A DNA stretch of 64,000 bases from an uncultured Bacilli bacterium (GTDB taxonomy: Bacteria > Bacillota_I > Bacilli_A > RF39 > UBA660), in assembly GCA_934098485.1 (NCBI GenBank), contig CAKOOH010000001.1:124001-188000 (forward strand), written 5' to 3'. The first letter of the stretch is position 1; the number at the start of each line of letters is the position of its first letter. The notes beneath the pieces were generated by a model that saw only the letters and a program-made list of their open reading frames with translations, was not told where the DNA came from and searched no databases. Shown here in pieces: positions 1-8,754 of this stretch. The position numbers and the translations under genes were made by a program.

Positions 1-326
1 ATGGAGAAGAACTTTCTTTACCAATTGCTTTTGACTGGGAGTGCTGGAATGATTTTAATAGTTTTCATATTAGTTATACTGATTTAAATTTAATTGCTGA
101 AGAATTTATAAAAACCGTTCAAGAGGCTGGATATATTGGCATGAATTATGGCAGTGCTTCGTATTTAGAAAAGGTTTGGTTTATAGATGAGTATCCGGTA
201 TGGATGGCACATTATACGACAAAAACTGATTTTAAAAAAGAGTATTATATATGGCAAGCAAGTAATGTGGGAGTAGTACCAGGGATTGACGGATTTGTGG
301 ATTTAGATGTATCATATATTAAATAA
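1..326 (+). CDS. GH25 lysozyme (muramidase), 3' part only
   Basis: The frame is open from base 3 to the TAA at 324-326, so about 107 C-terminal codons are present and the start lies outside the window. It reads LPIAFDWECW near its beginning; the D-W-E triad matches the catalytic D-x-E strand of glycoside hydrolase family 25. It ends with PVWMAHY, YIWQASN and VPGIDGFVDLD, the usual close of the GH25 barrel. The family cleaves MurNAc-GlcNAc bonds in peptidoglycan. Whether it has a signal peptide or binding domains cannot be seen. An internal ATG at 141 gives a shorter frame, but the homology clearly extends upstream of it. Confidence 0.88.
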   Translation, partial: GEELSLPIAFDWECWNDFNSFHISYTDLNLIAEEFIKTVQEAGYIGMNYGSASYLEKVWFIDEYPVWMAHYTTKTDFKKEYYIWQASNVGVVPGIDGFVDLDVSYIK

Positions 327-340
327 TAATGGAGGAAAAA

Positions 341-1219
341 ATGAAATCAAAAGTATATTTTATTAGAGAAATAAATGAAGATAATTTAGTTAAATTATAT
401 GATTTATTAAATATTAACTTAGAAGGTAATGTGGCGGTAAAAGTGCATTCTGGTGAAAAAGGAAATCAAAACTTTTTAAAACCACCATTTTATGAGAAAA
501 TTATAAATAGAGTAAATGGTACGATTGTAGAATGCAATACAGCTTATGATGGTGCAAGAAATACAACATCGAAGCATCAAGAATTAATGAATGAACATGG
601 CTGGACAAAATATTATGATGTTGACATTATGGATAAAGACGGTGATAAAACATTAGATATTCCAAATGGCAAAATAATTAAGGAAAATTATGTTGGTAAG
701 GATATAGATAATTATGATTCAATGCTAGTAGTAAGCCATTTTAAAGGACATCCAATGGGCGGTTACGGTGGAGCATTAAAGCAATTATCTATTGGAGTTG
801 CTTCTTCTAATGGAAAAGCATATATTCATTCAGCAGGTAAAATTAAAAATCAAAAAGAATTATGGGAAAATATTGCTCCACAAAATGATTTTTTAGAAGC
901 AATGGCGGATGCTGCTTCTAGCGTTTGTAAATTATTTAAAAATAAAATTGCATTTATAAATGTAATGGCAAATATGAGTGTTGACTGTGATTGCTGCGCA
1001 GTGGCGGAAGATCCTTGTTTAAAAGATATTGGTATTTTAGCAAGTTTAGATCCTGTTGCGATAGATAAGGCTTGTTTGGATTTAGTAATAAATAGTGAAG
1101 ATGAGGGAAAAGAACATTTCTTAGAAAGAGTAAATTCTAGAAATGGTATGCATATTTTAGAAGCAGCTGAAGAACTTGAAGTAGGAACAACTGATTACGA
1201 GCTAATTGAGGTTAAATAA
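341..1219 (+). CDS. DUF362 family protein
   Basis: This 292-residue protein matches the DUF362 pattern: an early VAVKVHSGEKGN segment, SHFKGHPMGGYGGALK in the middle, and a Cys cluster DCDCC followed by ILASLDPVAIDKACLD. Many relatives carry an added ferredoxin domain; this one does not, and the reaction is unknown. A GGAGG ribosome site at 331-335 sits just upstream of ATG 341. An in-frame ATG at 329 overlaps that site and is unlikely to be used. The gene starts 15 bases after the lysozyme stop and is followed 5 bases later by a membrane-protein gene, so the three probably share a transcript. Confidence 0.75.
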   Translation: MKSKVYFIREINEDNLVKLYDLLNINLEGNVAVKVHSGEKGNQNFLKPPFYEKIINRVNGTIVECNTAYDGARNTTSKHQELMNEHGWTKYYDVDIMDKDGDKTLDIPNGKIIKENYVGKDIDNYDSMLVVSHFKGHPMGGYGGALKQLSIGVASSNGKAYIHSAGKIKNQKELWENIAPQNDFLEAMADAASSVCKLFKNKIAFINVMANMSVDCDCCAVAEDPCLKDIGILASLDPVAIDKACLDLVINSEDEGKEHFLERVNSRNGMHILEAAEELEVGTTDYELIEVK

Positions 1220-1224
1220 TTATT

Positions 1225-1770
1225 ATGGAACTTTGGGGATTTTTATTTATAAGTTTATTTGGAACTTTAGGACACTTTATGTATGAATGGACCAATCATA
1301 ATAAATATGCGTCTATTATATTTGCGGTAAATGAAAGCACATGGGAACATATGAAATTAGTGGTTTTTCCATCGCTAATTTGGATATTTGTAGAAATTCC
1401 ATTTCTATATAATAATCCTAATTTTATAGCGGCTAAATTTATTTCACTAGTTACTATGTTAATTTTAATTCCGGTACTGTTTTATTTGTATAAATTATTT
1501 TTTAAAAAACATAGTTTAATTTATAGTATTGTAGAATTTTTAATTTCCATAGCAGCTGGTCAATATCTTAGTTACTTAGTGCTTCAAGCTGATGCCATAA
1601 ATCCGATTTATAATTATATTAGTTTAATTTTGTTAATCTTAATTATTAGTTATTTTTTAGTAGCAACTTTAATTCCTGGAACAAGTGAATTATATACTGA
1701 TCCGATTACTAATAAAAAAGGAATAAAAGGACATACTCATATGAGTCATGATCATAAAGAACACAAATAG
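1225..1770 (+). CDS. Integral membrane protein of unknown function (DUF6512-like)
   Basis: The 181-residue product has about five or six hydrophobic segments spread over its length and a His-rich hydrophilic tail (GHTHMSHDHKEHK) that could bind metal. The opening (GTLGHFMYEWTNHN, then NESTWEHMKL) resembles a small family of Firmicutes membrane proteins I associate with DUF6512; that name is from memory and moderate in confidence. There is no clear ribosome site. The ATG lies 5 bases after the DUF362 stop, so translation is probably coupled. No substrate or partner can be named from the sequence. Confidence 0.55.
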   Translation: MELWGFLFISLFGTLGHFMYEWTNHNKYASIIFAVNESTWEHMKLVVFPSLIWIFVEIPFLYNNPNFIAAKFISLVTMLILIPVLFYLYKLFFKKHSLIYSIVEFLISIAAGQYLSYLVLQADAINPIYNYISLILLILIISYFLVATLIPGTSELYTDPITNKKGIKGHTHMSHDHKEHK

Positions 1771-1795
1771 TTTGAACTCCTAACGTGTTTTTTTT
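1756..1795 (+). terminator. Probable rho-independent terminator
   Basis: AAAGAACAC (1756-1764) can pair with GTGTTTTTTT (from 1785) across a loop of about 20 bases, followed by a run of T. The stem overlaps the end of the membrane-protein gene. The long loop makes it a weak call. Confidence 0.4.
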
Positions 1796-1857
1796 ATTAT
1801 TTATTTACTTTTAAGAAAAGTTTTTATATAATAAATATCGCAACTTGGGTGAGAAGT

Positions 1858-3051
1858 ATGAATACAAAGAAAAAAGCAATTAAATATATAACAGAAAAAT
1901 TAAAAAATAAACCAGATATATTAGCAAAAAGTATAATGGCAGGTTTCTTATTAGAAAGTGCTGGCGCTAGTGATAATGAAGTAATTGCTGGTTATCTTTC
2001 TTTTGTCATAGATGAAAACGGTGACTGTATAGAGGAAATAATTTCTTTTTTTGGTGGAGAAATAAGTAGTTTAGTACTTACTTCAAAAAGAATTGTTGGA
2101 GAAATGTCTATTGAAGAGAGAATGAGACAAAATAATAAAAATATTATTGGATTACCTGATAAGAATAAAGATGTTTTATGTGCGAAAATCATAGCATATT
2201 TAGAATATGATAAAGATAAAAAAGGTAGCGATGAATTTTTAAATGATATTGATGCTCCACTAGATAAAAAGATGACACTTTTAAATGGTATGTTTAACCA
2301 TTTAGCAACTGATTATGCAAGTTCTTTAATTTCTATGCTATATTCTTTACTTAATGAAATGATGATTGCTGATTATGGTTTTTCTTATGTAGAAAACTTT
2401 GTGCCTAGTGATTTACGAACAGAATTAAATCATTTAAAAAATGCTTTGCTAAGTAATAAACCTTATTTAATTATATTAACAAATGGAGAATTTAATACTT
2501 CTAGTTCTTTTAGTGATGTTCTTCTAAAATTATTTGATGTAAAATATCGTCTTAAGGTTAATGATAGAGAAGAAAATTTATCTTTTGATTATATAAAAGA
2601 AAGTCTTTCTTTAGTAGAAAAAAATCTTTTACTTAGCGCTTCATTAAAGGGAAACGTCTTAGAAAGATTAATTGGCGATGATAGTGTAATTTTGGGAAGT
2701 GACTATTTATTAGAACTTTTTGATTTTGTCGCAATGCTTATAAAAGAAAAAACAATTTCCTTAGAAGATATAAAGAATTTTGCTAGTAAAAATCAAAGAC
2801 TTATAGAAAGTGCAGTGAATATTGTTTTTGTAAATTATGCTGCTAATAAGGAATTGGATTTAGAAGATAGTAATACTAGCGAGTATGAAGATTTACTGGA
2901 AAACTGTAAAAGGCTAATTGTAAGTGATGTAAAAGACGTTGATATAACTAAAATTACAAGTAGAGAAGAAACAGTAATAATTACAGGAATGTTACTTCCA
3001 TATATGGATAAAGGTAGAATTCTTGCATTAAGAGAAAGTATTATAAAATAA
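1858..3051 (+). CDS. Unknown protein with a degenerate RelA/SpoT-type HD-like N-terminus
   Basis: The product has 397 residues. The first ~100 (AKSIMAGFLLESAGASDNEV, then IEEIISFFGGEISSLV, then KDVLCAKIIAYLEYDKD) follow the helical order of the RelA/SpoT or HD_4 phosphohydrolase domain. There, AGLLHDVVED, EEI..FG.EVA.LV and ADRLHNM would be expected. The H-D pairs that bind metal are not conserved, so catalysis is unlikely. The remaining ~250 residues are helical and unrecognised. ATG 1858 follows GGGTGAG; a GTG at 1849 is the upstream alternative. The gene stands alone between two terminators. The resemblance is my reading of the pattern, not a database result. Confidence 0.5.
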   Translation: MNTKKKAIKYITEKLKNKPDILAKSIMAGFLLESAGASDNEVIAGYLSFVIDENGDCIEEIISFFGGEISSLVLTSKRIVGEMSIEERMRQNNKNIIGLPDKNKDVLCAKIIAYLEYDKDKKGSDEFLNDIDAPLDKKMTLLNGMFNHLATDYASSLISMLYSLLNEMMIADYGFSYVENFVPSDLRTELNHLKNALLSNKPYLIILTNGEFNTSSSFSDVLLKLFDVKYRLKVNDREENLSFDYIKESLSLVEKNLLLSASLKGNVLERLIGDDSVILGSDYLLELFDFVAMLIKEKTISLEDIKNFASKNQRLIESAVNIVFVNYAANKELDLEDSNTSEYEDLLENCKRLIVSDVKDVDITKITSREETVIITGMLLPYMDKGRILALRESIIK

Positions 3052-3086
3052 AAAAACTAACTTAAAATTTTCCAAAGTTAGTTTTT
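3052..3086. terminator. Bidirectional terminator between convergent genes
   Basis: AAAAACTAACTT (3052-3063) is the exact inverse of AAGTTAGTTTTT (3075-3086), a 12-bp stem flanked by A and T runs. It serves the HD-like gene on plus and the small gene ending at 3085 on minus. Confidence 0.85.
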
Positions 3087-3342
3087 ATTTGTGAGTATTT
3101 TCATAATAATTACGTTCAGCAAGTTCTGTTAATATTATATCTAATTCTTCATCAAGAGTGTCTTCATATGCTTCTTCGGCTTCATAGATAATTTCATTTA
3201 AAGATGACATATTTTGATAATCAATATTAAATCTTTTTAAAACTTCAATTTGATAATTAGTTAAGTATAATTTGTCATTAACTTTAATCAATTTATTTTT
3301 TTGAAAATCAACATTTTTTAGTAAATCATTAATGTTTTCCAT
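3085..3342 (-). CDS. Small acidic protein of unknown function
   Basis: The 85-residue product is acidic and predicted helical, with the run NEIIYEAEEAYEDTLDEEL near the C-terminus. No family was recognised and it has no membrane segment. Its ATG (3342-3340) lies one base after the stop of the upstream small membrane-protein gene, so translation is probably coupled. A TTG at 3360 would add six residues and overlap that gene. No good ribosome site is seen for either start. It is likely a partner of the neighbouring membrane protein. Confidence 0.55.
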   Translation of the reverse strand: MENINDLLKNVDFQKNKLIKVNDKLYLTNYQIEVLKRFNIDYQNMSSLNEIIYEAEEAYEDTLDEELDIILTELAERNYYENTHK

Positions 3343-3343
3343 A

Positions 3344-3532
3344 TTAAATAAAGGATACAATATCGATGATATTTTTACTTTCTAAAATATATAAAATAGT
3401 GATGATGATAAGAATTATTAAAATTATTATTAATATAGTTATAAGGGAGCGGCTTCCTAATCTTTCAGTAGCTACGGGACTTTCCACAATTAATTTCTTT
3501 TTGAATTCTTCACTATCATTTTTATTATTCAA
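3344..3532 (-). CDS. Small single-pass membrane protein
   Basis: The product is about 62 residues: a charged N-terminus (NNKNDSEEFKKK) followed by one strongly hydrophobic Ile-rich helix (ITILIIILIILIIITILYIL). I favour the TTG at 3532, because AAGGTGAT lies five bases upstream of it. The GTG at 3541 is embedded in that ribosome site. It is coupled to the following acidic gene. Function is unknown; size and make-up suggest a membrane anchor or regulator. Confidence 0.5.
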   Translation of the reverse strand: MNNKNDSEEFKKKLIVESPVATERLGSRSLITILIIILIILIIITILYILESKNIIDIVSFI

Positions 3533-3564
3533 ATAGATCACCTTTTCTTTTAATAAATTATATC

Positions 3565-4344
3565 TTATTTAAAATATTTCTTCAATTTTTTTCGGAATTT
3601 CTTAGGATTTAGTAAGTAAAGTGCTAAAAGGATAGTGGCAAGCAATATATATTCAAAAGTTCCCGTTTTACGCGTAAATTTAGCAGTTAATTCAATATTG
3701 GAAGTAATCTTAGTATTAAAGTCAAATTTTTGATCATTTAAATACCAACCGTCAAAATTATAACCACTTTTTTCGGGAGTAAAACTTGCAACCACCTCGT
3801 TTTCATCTACTTTAACTTGTTTTTCATTATTGTCATATATAAACTTAACAATATAGGTAACAGGTGTGTAGTCGCTCCATAATCCTAATTTTTGCTTTTT
3901 TGCTTCATTTTCAATTTCATATAATTCTTCTAAATAAGAGTACTTTCCATAAACGTATTTTATTTTGGCATAGCCAACTTCGATTAATTCTTTTTGAAGT
4001 AAACTATTATCAACCCAAACCCATGCAAGTATGCGACCATATTTATCTAATTTAGTACTTTTATCATCATATTCAAGTTCGATTTTTTTAGCATTTGTAA
4101 TTTTATTACAGGTATAACTACTAGCGTCTTTGCCGTAAGCTTCAACTTCTTTATTGGGATGAACCGTTTCGGGGGTATCTATTGCTAGAAATCTTACTTT
4201 TGTTTTTTCTCCATCAATATTAAAAACAGCTGTATCACCATCTACACATTTAACGAATTTAACAGTTTCTTTAGTATTTGCATAAACATTATTATTTAGA
4301 TTTAATGTTAATAAAAACAGACTTATAAACAATATCTTTTTCAT
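3565..4344 (-). CDS. Secreted thermonuclease-like nuclease with InlB-type repeat and C-terminal anchor
   Basis: The 259-residue protein begins with a signal peptide (MKKILFISLFLLTLNL) and continues into a staphylococcal-nuclease fold. Family residues are visible in VRFLAIDTPETVHP and KYGRILAWVW, so a Ca-dependent phosphodiesterase acting outside the cell is expected. Residues ~160-225 form one Listeria-Bacteroides (InlB B) repeat (VKFIYDNN ... GYNFDGWYLNDQKFDF). A hydrophobic helix and a basic tail (NPKKFRKKLKKYFK) follow, so the enzyme is probably membrane-tethered. There is no LPXTG motif. ATG 4344 follows AGAGGT. Nutrient nucleic-acid scavenging at the surface is the likely role. Confidence 0.85.
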   Translation of the reverse strand: MKKILFISLFLLTLNLNNNVYANTKETVKFVKCVDGDTAVFNIDGEKTKVRFLAIDTPETVHPNKEVEAYGKDASSYTCNKITNAKKIELEYDDKSTKLDKYGRILAWVWVDNSLLQKELIEVGYAKIKYVYGKYSYLEELYEIENEAKKQKLGLWSDYTPVTYIVKFIYDNNEKQVKVDENEVVASFTPEKSGYNFDGWYLNDQKFDFNTKITSNIELTAKFTRKTGTFEYILLATILLALYLLNPKKFRKKLKKYFK

Positions 4345-4451
4345 ATTTTTACCTCTATATAATAATAAAGTTAATTTTTAAATTTAGCAATATATTTGTT
4401 TAAAGATGTATTTATTTATGATACAATTATTTAGAATAAGAGGTGGCTTTT

Positions 4452-6053
4452 GTGAAAGTAATAAACGATTTATTAAATGCTTTAACAAATGTAGAAAAAT
4501 CTATTGGTGATCCAATTAATGATGCTCAAACTCGAAAAAATGAGATTTTAGAAATTAAAAATATATTATTTAATTATAATAACGAAATAACAGAAAAAAA
4601 TATATTAGATTTTAAAGATGAAGATATCAAACGCATTTTAGAACTTTATAGTCATGATAATAATGAACTATATAAACAATATAATATATATAAAAATATC
4701 GTTGTTTCATATGAAGAAATAAATAATAAATATAAAAATATTGATGCTCCGCAGGTGGAAAGTGCTAAAAAATGGTTTAAAAAACTTGCTTTTGACATCA
4801 CAAAATATATGCAAAATGTAACAGATACAACCGATGAATATATAAAATCATTAAAAGAAAAAAATGTTTTGCCACGTAAATACTTAAATATGTTTAAAAA
4901 CGAAAAATTAGTTGAACCTATATTATCAATAAGTGAATTTAATGAACTCATAAATGAGATGTTTTTTGATTTAAAAAAGAGAATAAAAATTAAAAGCGAA
5001 ATTGCTAAAATGAATGTGGAAATAATGTTTTTAGATGATCAAGAAGAAAGTGCAGCAGTCTTAGAACTAGAAAAATATAAGAATTTAGTAGAAAATGTTA
5101 AATCTAAACAGCAAAAAATTTATGATGAATTGAATGAGCAAAAATTTACAGTAAATGAAGTTAAAGATAAAACTGATGAATTAAGTAAAAAATATAAACT
5201 AGATGAAAAGACGCTTCAAGATGTTATTAAAGCGGTTTTACTTAATAAAGAATTAAATAATGAAAATGTATCTTTAGAAAAATTAGAGGAAATATATAAT
5301 TTAAAATTAGAACTAACTAAAGAGGAAAATAAAAAAAGTGATCTAGAAGATGCTTCTATAATAAGTGAAGTTAATCAAATTTTAGAAAAAGAAAAAAGAT
5401 TAATTAATAAAACAAACGAAAAAGAATTTGATATTTATCTAGCGCAAAGTATTGATTCTAACGATGAAAAAGCAATAAGTTATAAAATTGTTTCTGTATT
5501 AACTGCTTTATATAGCGAGTGTGAAAAGTTAAAAAATTCAAAAGGATTAAAACTTACCCATGATAATGCGGTAGGAAATATTAGACAGTATATTGATGCT
5601 TATAATGTTTTACATGAAACGTTAGAAAAAGTATTAAATGAAAAGATGAAAAAAGTCCTTTATTTAACAAATAAAAAGGAATATCCTTATATATTGGAAG
5701 ATGCTAAAAAGTACAATGAAACGGAAAAAAATGGTTTATATGATTTACTTTATAATCTTTTTTATGAAGATATAAGTAAGGTAAAATGTAGTGAAATTTT
5801 ATCTGATTTAGAAATATATAGAATTAGTAATGATGTTATAAAAATGGCTTTTATTAAGTTAGATAATGATTATCTTTTGGTTTTAAATGCATCTATAATT
5901 AATGGTGATGATAAACCAAGTTCATTTGTTTTTTCACAAGACGTTAAAGTTATAAAAGATGTAATAAAAATGAGTAGTGATAAGGATAAAATAGAAAAAC
6001 TTTATAAAAAGCAGGCTAAATTTAGAAAAGAGTTATGGGAAACTTTAAACTAG
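4452..6053 (+). CDS. Unknown coiled-coil protein, first gene of a three-gene operon
   Basis: This 533-residue protein is rich in Lys, Glu and Asn, lacks membrane segments, and has long predicted coiled-coil stretches in its middle third (for example EELNEQKFTVNEVKDKTDEL and ELTKEENKKSDLEDA). No family was recognised. Residues ~40-85 contain LDFKDEDIKRILEL, which closely resembles LDIKDEDINAILSI in the N-terminus of the next protein; the two probably share a domain. The start is GTG 4452 after AGAGGTGG; a GTG at 4443 lies inside that ribosome site. The next gene's ribosome site overlaps this stop codon. Confidence 0.6.
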   Translation: MKVINDLLNALTNVEKSIGDPINDAQTRKNEILEIKNILFNYNNEITEKNILDFKDEDIKRILELYSHDNNELYKQYNIYKNIVVSYEEINNKYKNIDAPQVESAKKWFKKLAFDITKYMQNVTDTTDEYIKSLKEKNVLPRKYLNMFKNEKLVEPILSISEFNELINEMFFDLKKRIKIKSEIAKMNVEIMFLDDQEESAAVLELEKYKNLVENVKSKQQKIYDELNEQKFTVNEVKDKTDELSKKYKLDEKTLQDVIKAVLLNKELNNENVSLEKLEEIYNLKLELTKEENKKSDLEDASIISEVNQILEKEKRLINKTNEKEFDIYLAQSIDSNDEKAISYKIVSVLTALYSECEKLKNSKGLKLTHDNAVGNIRQYIDAYNVLHETLEKVLNEKMKKVLYLTNKKEYPYILEDAKKYNETEKNGLYDLLYNLFYEDISKVKCSEILSDLEIYRISNDVIKMAFIKLDNDYLLVLNASIINGDDKPSSFVFSQDVKVIKDVIKMSSDKDKIEKLYKKQAKFRKELWETLN

Positions 6054-6065
6054 GTGGTGATAAAA

Positions 6066-8342
6066 ATGGTAAATGAAGAATATGTTATTAAACTTATAAA
6101 AAATAAACTAGAGATGGTTGATGCAGAAAAAAAAGATCAAATAGATTTGTTAAGTATTGCAAATTTAAAAGATATTTTAAAAAGAATCAATGATGATAAA
6201 GAATATTTTAACTATTTTCTTTTGGATATTAAAGATGAAGATATAAATGCCATTTTGTCAATTACCAAAGATGATGAAGAAAAAAATAACTTTGCTGGTA
6301 TGCTTTTCTATATAAAAAAAATAATTGAAATTAGTAAGAAAGAAGAAACCGCAATACCATTAAGTGACAATCAATTATTGGTTTTAAAAGAGTTTGCTGA
6401 GTTACTAAAACGTTATGTTAATATAAGTGAATATAAAAATGAGACACTTAAAGGAAAAGAAGCGAAAAATAAAACCGCACTTCTAGCGATTTTAGAAAAA
6501 CTAGAAAAGAAAGCTCATTTAAATGGCAAAGATATTGATAATTTAAAACTTTTGGATGTTTCTTTAACTGAACTTGATCAAATTATTTCATTTGTAAACG
6601 AGTATAATGTACAAGTTTATTTAGATTCTCAAAACGGCGAGGAAAAGGCGAATGTAACTACTACCGCGACTGATAAAGAAGAAAACCAAGAAAAATTAGA
6701 AGAAGCAAATACTGATGAGGTTACAAAAGAAGCGTTTTTAGAAAAGCCTAGCGAAGAAGAAAAAATTGAAACAAATGTAAATGATGCAGATTTAGAAAAT
6801 AAAAAGGAAGTAAGCCCAAGTAAAGAAGAAAATATTAAGAAAGATGTTCCTAAAAAGAAAAAAGAGAATAATGCTGATGTTAGTAAAATTGTAAATGATC
6901 CATATCATGCAATGGGTGATAGTTTACAAAAAGATGATGAACCAAAAATTATTTTTAAAAAGAGTCTTAACCAGATAATTGAAGAAGATTTACTTCCGAA
7001 AACAGACAAGCAATTAGATACAAATGATAACAGTGGTGAGGAAATTGATTTATTTAAACCACAGAGTTTTGATTTTGTGCCAAAACAGTCAAAGAACAAA
7101 GAAGATGACACTTTCAAAAATGAAGAAATAACAGCAAATGAAGAAATGGCACCAACTGATGAAAAAGTATCTATGGAAGAAGAAAGCCCATTAAAAGAAA
7201 ATGCAGCGCCTACTATAGTAAATACTGGTACAGTAGCAGATGGAATAACGGAAATAAAAAATTGGTTAAAAGAACTTAATATTAATTATGATGAACTTCC
7301 AGCTGGTAGTAAAAGTCAGTTATTAAATAATAGTAATATGGAGGATATTAAAGGTGTAATATCATATTTAAAAGAAAAGAGATATACAAAAGAAATAATG
7401 ATGCGACCACTTTGTTTACTTTTATCGCAAACAAATGATAAAAGTATGAACGCTAGTATCAACTTATTAAATAAATATTATAAACTTACTGATGAAAATA
7501 TAGTATCTTTAATTAATAGATTTACGGTAATATTTACGAAAAAGGGCTATAACAATTTAATAAAAAATATTGACATCATTAAAAATCTAGATGGACAGTT
7601 AGTTGCAGATGTTATTCAGAAAAATCCTGGTTTACTTGCTACAAATAGTGATAATTTGAAGGAGGTTTTGGAAGTTTTAAGCAACTTTAAAGTTAGCAGT
7701 AGTATTTTCTTACATACGTGGATCTATAATTTAGATGTTAATGATTTACTAAAAAATGTAGATGTTTTAAATAGTTATGGACTTGATGCTTATACTTATA
7801 TTGATGATGAAACTTTTACACTTTTATTAAACCCTAATTTGCCTTTTATGCTTGATCAGTTTATTGAAATGGGAATGGATAGTTATATTTATAGTGATGA
7901 AACGCAAGCATTTAGAAAAATTAAATCTTTAATTATTAAGAGAATTTTCTATGCTTATAAAAATAATTTATCTATTTGGAAAAACGATAATGTGATTGAT
8001 TCTTTTGAAAAGATTATTCAAAATAATTATTTGATTGTTAGTGAAGATGATATAACCGGTTTAATAAAAAAATATCCAAAACTTGAAGCCTTAGAAGAAG
8101 GGTATAGATTAGCATTATACACTAATACCAATATGGCGAAAATAAAAAGAAAGTGTGAACTTGTTTTTGGTAATAAAATTATATCAAGATTAAAGGTATA
8201 TAGTGTTCTTAACTGCTTATTAGATGCGGGAATTAGTTTAAAGGAAGCCTTAATTTATGCGATAACCTATAATTCAATTTTGGAGCCTTATGAACTTGAA
8301 AAACTAGAAACATGTGTAAATAATATTATGGGTGGTGAATAG
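6066..8342 (+). CDS. Unknown large acidic protein with C-terminal mTERF-like helical repeats
   Basis: The product has 758 residues. The N-terminal ~180 share the KDEDI-containing segment with the preceding gene. Residues ~180-390 are a low-complexity Glu/Lys/Asp/Asn linker. Residues ~395-758 are helical and look repetitive: lines such as IDIIKNLDGQLVADVIQKNP, GLLATNSDNLKEVLEVL and NVDVLNSYGLDAYTYIDDE recur at roughly 30-36 residues. This spacing and the 'leader helix, L..nP.LL' pattern recall mTERF repeats, which bind nucleic acid in organelles. The resemblance is inferred by eye. ATG 6066 follows AGGTGGTGA. Confidence 0.55.
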   Translation: MVNEEYVIKLIKNKLEMVDAEKKDQIDLLSIANLKDILKRINDDKEYFNYFLLDIKDEDINAILSITKDDEEKNNFAGMLFYIKKIIEISKKEETAIPLSDNQLLVLKEFAELLKRYVNISEYKNETLKGKEAKNKTALLAILEKLEKKAHLNGKDIDNLKLLDVSLTELDQIISFVNEYNVQVYLDSQNGEEKANVTTTATDKEENQEKLEEANTDEVTKEAFLEKPSEEEKIETNVNDADLENKKEVSPSKEENIKKDVPKKKKENNADVSKIVNDPYHAMGDSLQKDDEPKIIFKKSLNQIIEEDLLPKTDKQLDTNDNSGEEIDLFKPQSFDFVPKQSKNKEDDTFKNEEITANEEMAPTDEKVSMEEESPLKENAAPTIVNTGTVADGITEIKNWLKELNINYDELPAGSKSQLLNNSNMEDIKGVISYLKEKRYTKEIMMRPLCLLLSQTNDKSMNASINLLNKYYKLTDENIVSLINRFTVIFTKKGYNNLIKNIDIIKNLDGQLVADVIQKNPGLLATNSDNLKEVLEVLSNFKVSSSIFLHTWIYNLDVNDLLKNVDVLNSYGLDAYTYIDDETFTLLLNPNLPFMLDQFIEMGMDSYIYSDETQAFRKIKSLIIKRIFYAYKNNLSIWKNDNVIDSFEKIIQNNYLIVSEDDITGLIKKYPKLEALEEGYRLALYTNTNMAKIKRKCELVFGNKIISRLKVYSVLNCLLDAGISLKEALIYAITYNSILEPYELEKLETCVNNIMGGE

Positions 8343-8343
8343 T

Positions 8344-8637
8344 ATGGAATATTTAAAAAGTTATAATATTACCGATGAAGAATTATTGCTCCTTAAAAGT
8401 AGTTTAAATCTAAAGGTTCAAAACCAAATTAGTTTAGCAAAAGGGGAAATTGTAAAAGTATTGGAATATTTGAAAAGTTTGGGTATTTTAAACGTTTTTA
8501 ATTTAATTCTTTACCGTAGTGATTTACTTTTTTGTGATATGGAAAGTCTTAATAAAAAGTTTAATAAATTTGATGTTAATTTAGTTAAATTTATTATAGA
8601 AAATGATCCGCAAAATTTAATAAATTTTGATATCTAG
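8344..8637 (+). CDS. Small helical protein, third gene of the operon
   Basis: The 97-residue protein contains EIVKVLEYLKSLGI, LILYRSDLLF and LVKFIIENDPQNLI. These echo the repeat pattern at the C-terminus of the preceding protein, so it looks like a free-standing repeat module or the end of a related paralogue. ATG 8344 follows GGTGGTGA and lies one base after the upstream stop, so the genes are coupled. No catalytic motif is visible. Confidence 0.5.
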   Translation: MEYLKSYNITDEELLLLKSSLNLKVQNQISLAKGEIVKVLEYLKSLGILNVFNLILYRSDLLFCDMESLNKKFNKFDVNLVKFIIENDPQNLINFDI

Positions 8638-8685
8638 CACATAATAGTAATGATTATAGTTTATTTTAAAAAAATAATAAAAAAA

Positions 8686-8712
8686 TTAGCACTTAGTGTT
8701 GACAAGTGCTAA
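8686..8712 (+). promoter_or_regulatory. CIRCE operator (HrcA binding site)
   Basis: TTAGCACTT-N9-AAGTGCTAA is the CIRCE inverted repeat (consensus TTAGCACTC-N9-GAGTGCTAA) with one symmetric change in each arm and the exact nine-base spacer. It overlaps the -35 box of the hsp20 promoter, so HrcA binding should block transcription until heat stress. Confidence 0.93.
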
Positions 8713-8727
8713 TTATAGTGGTATAAC
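8699..8727 (+). promoter_or_regulatory. hsp20 promoter
   Basis: A perfect -35 TTGACA (8699-8704), a 17-base spacer and TATAAC (8722-8727). The -35 lies inside the CIRCE spacer and right arm, the expected position for repression by HrcA. Confidence 0.85.
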
Positions 8728-8754
8728 TATAATTGTGAAAGGAAGGATGGATAT

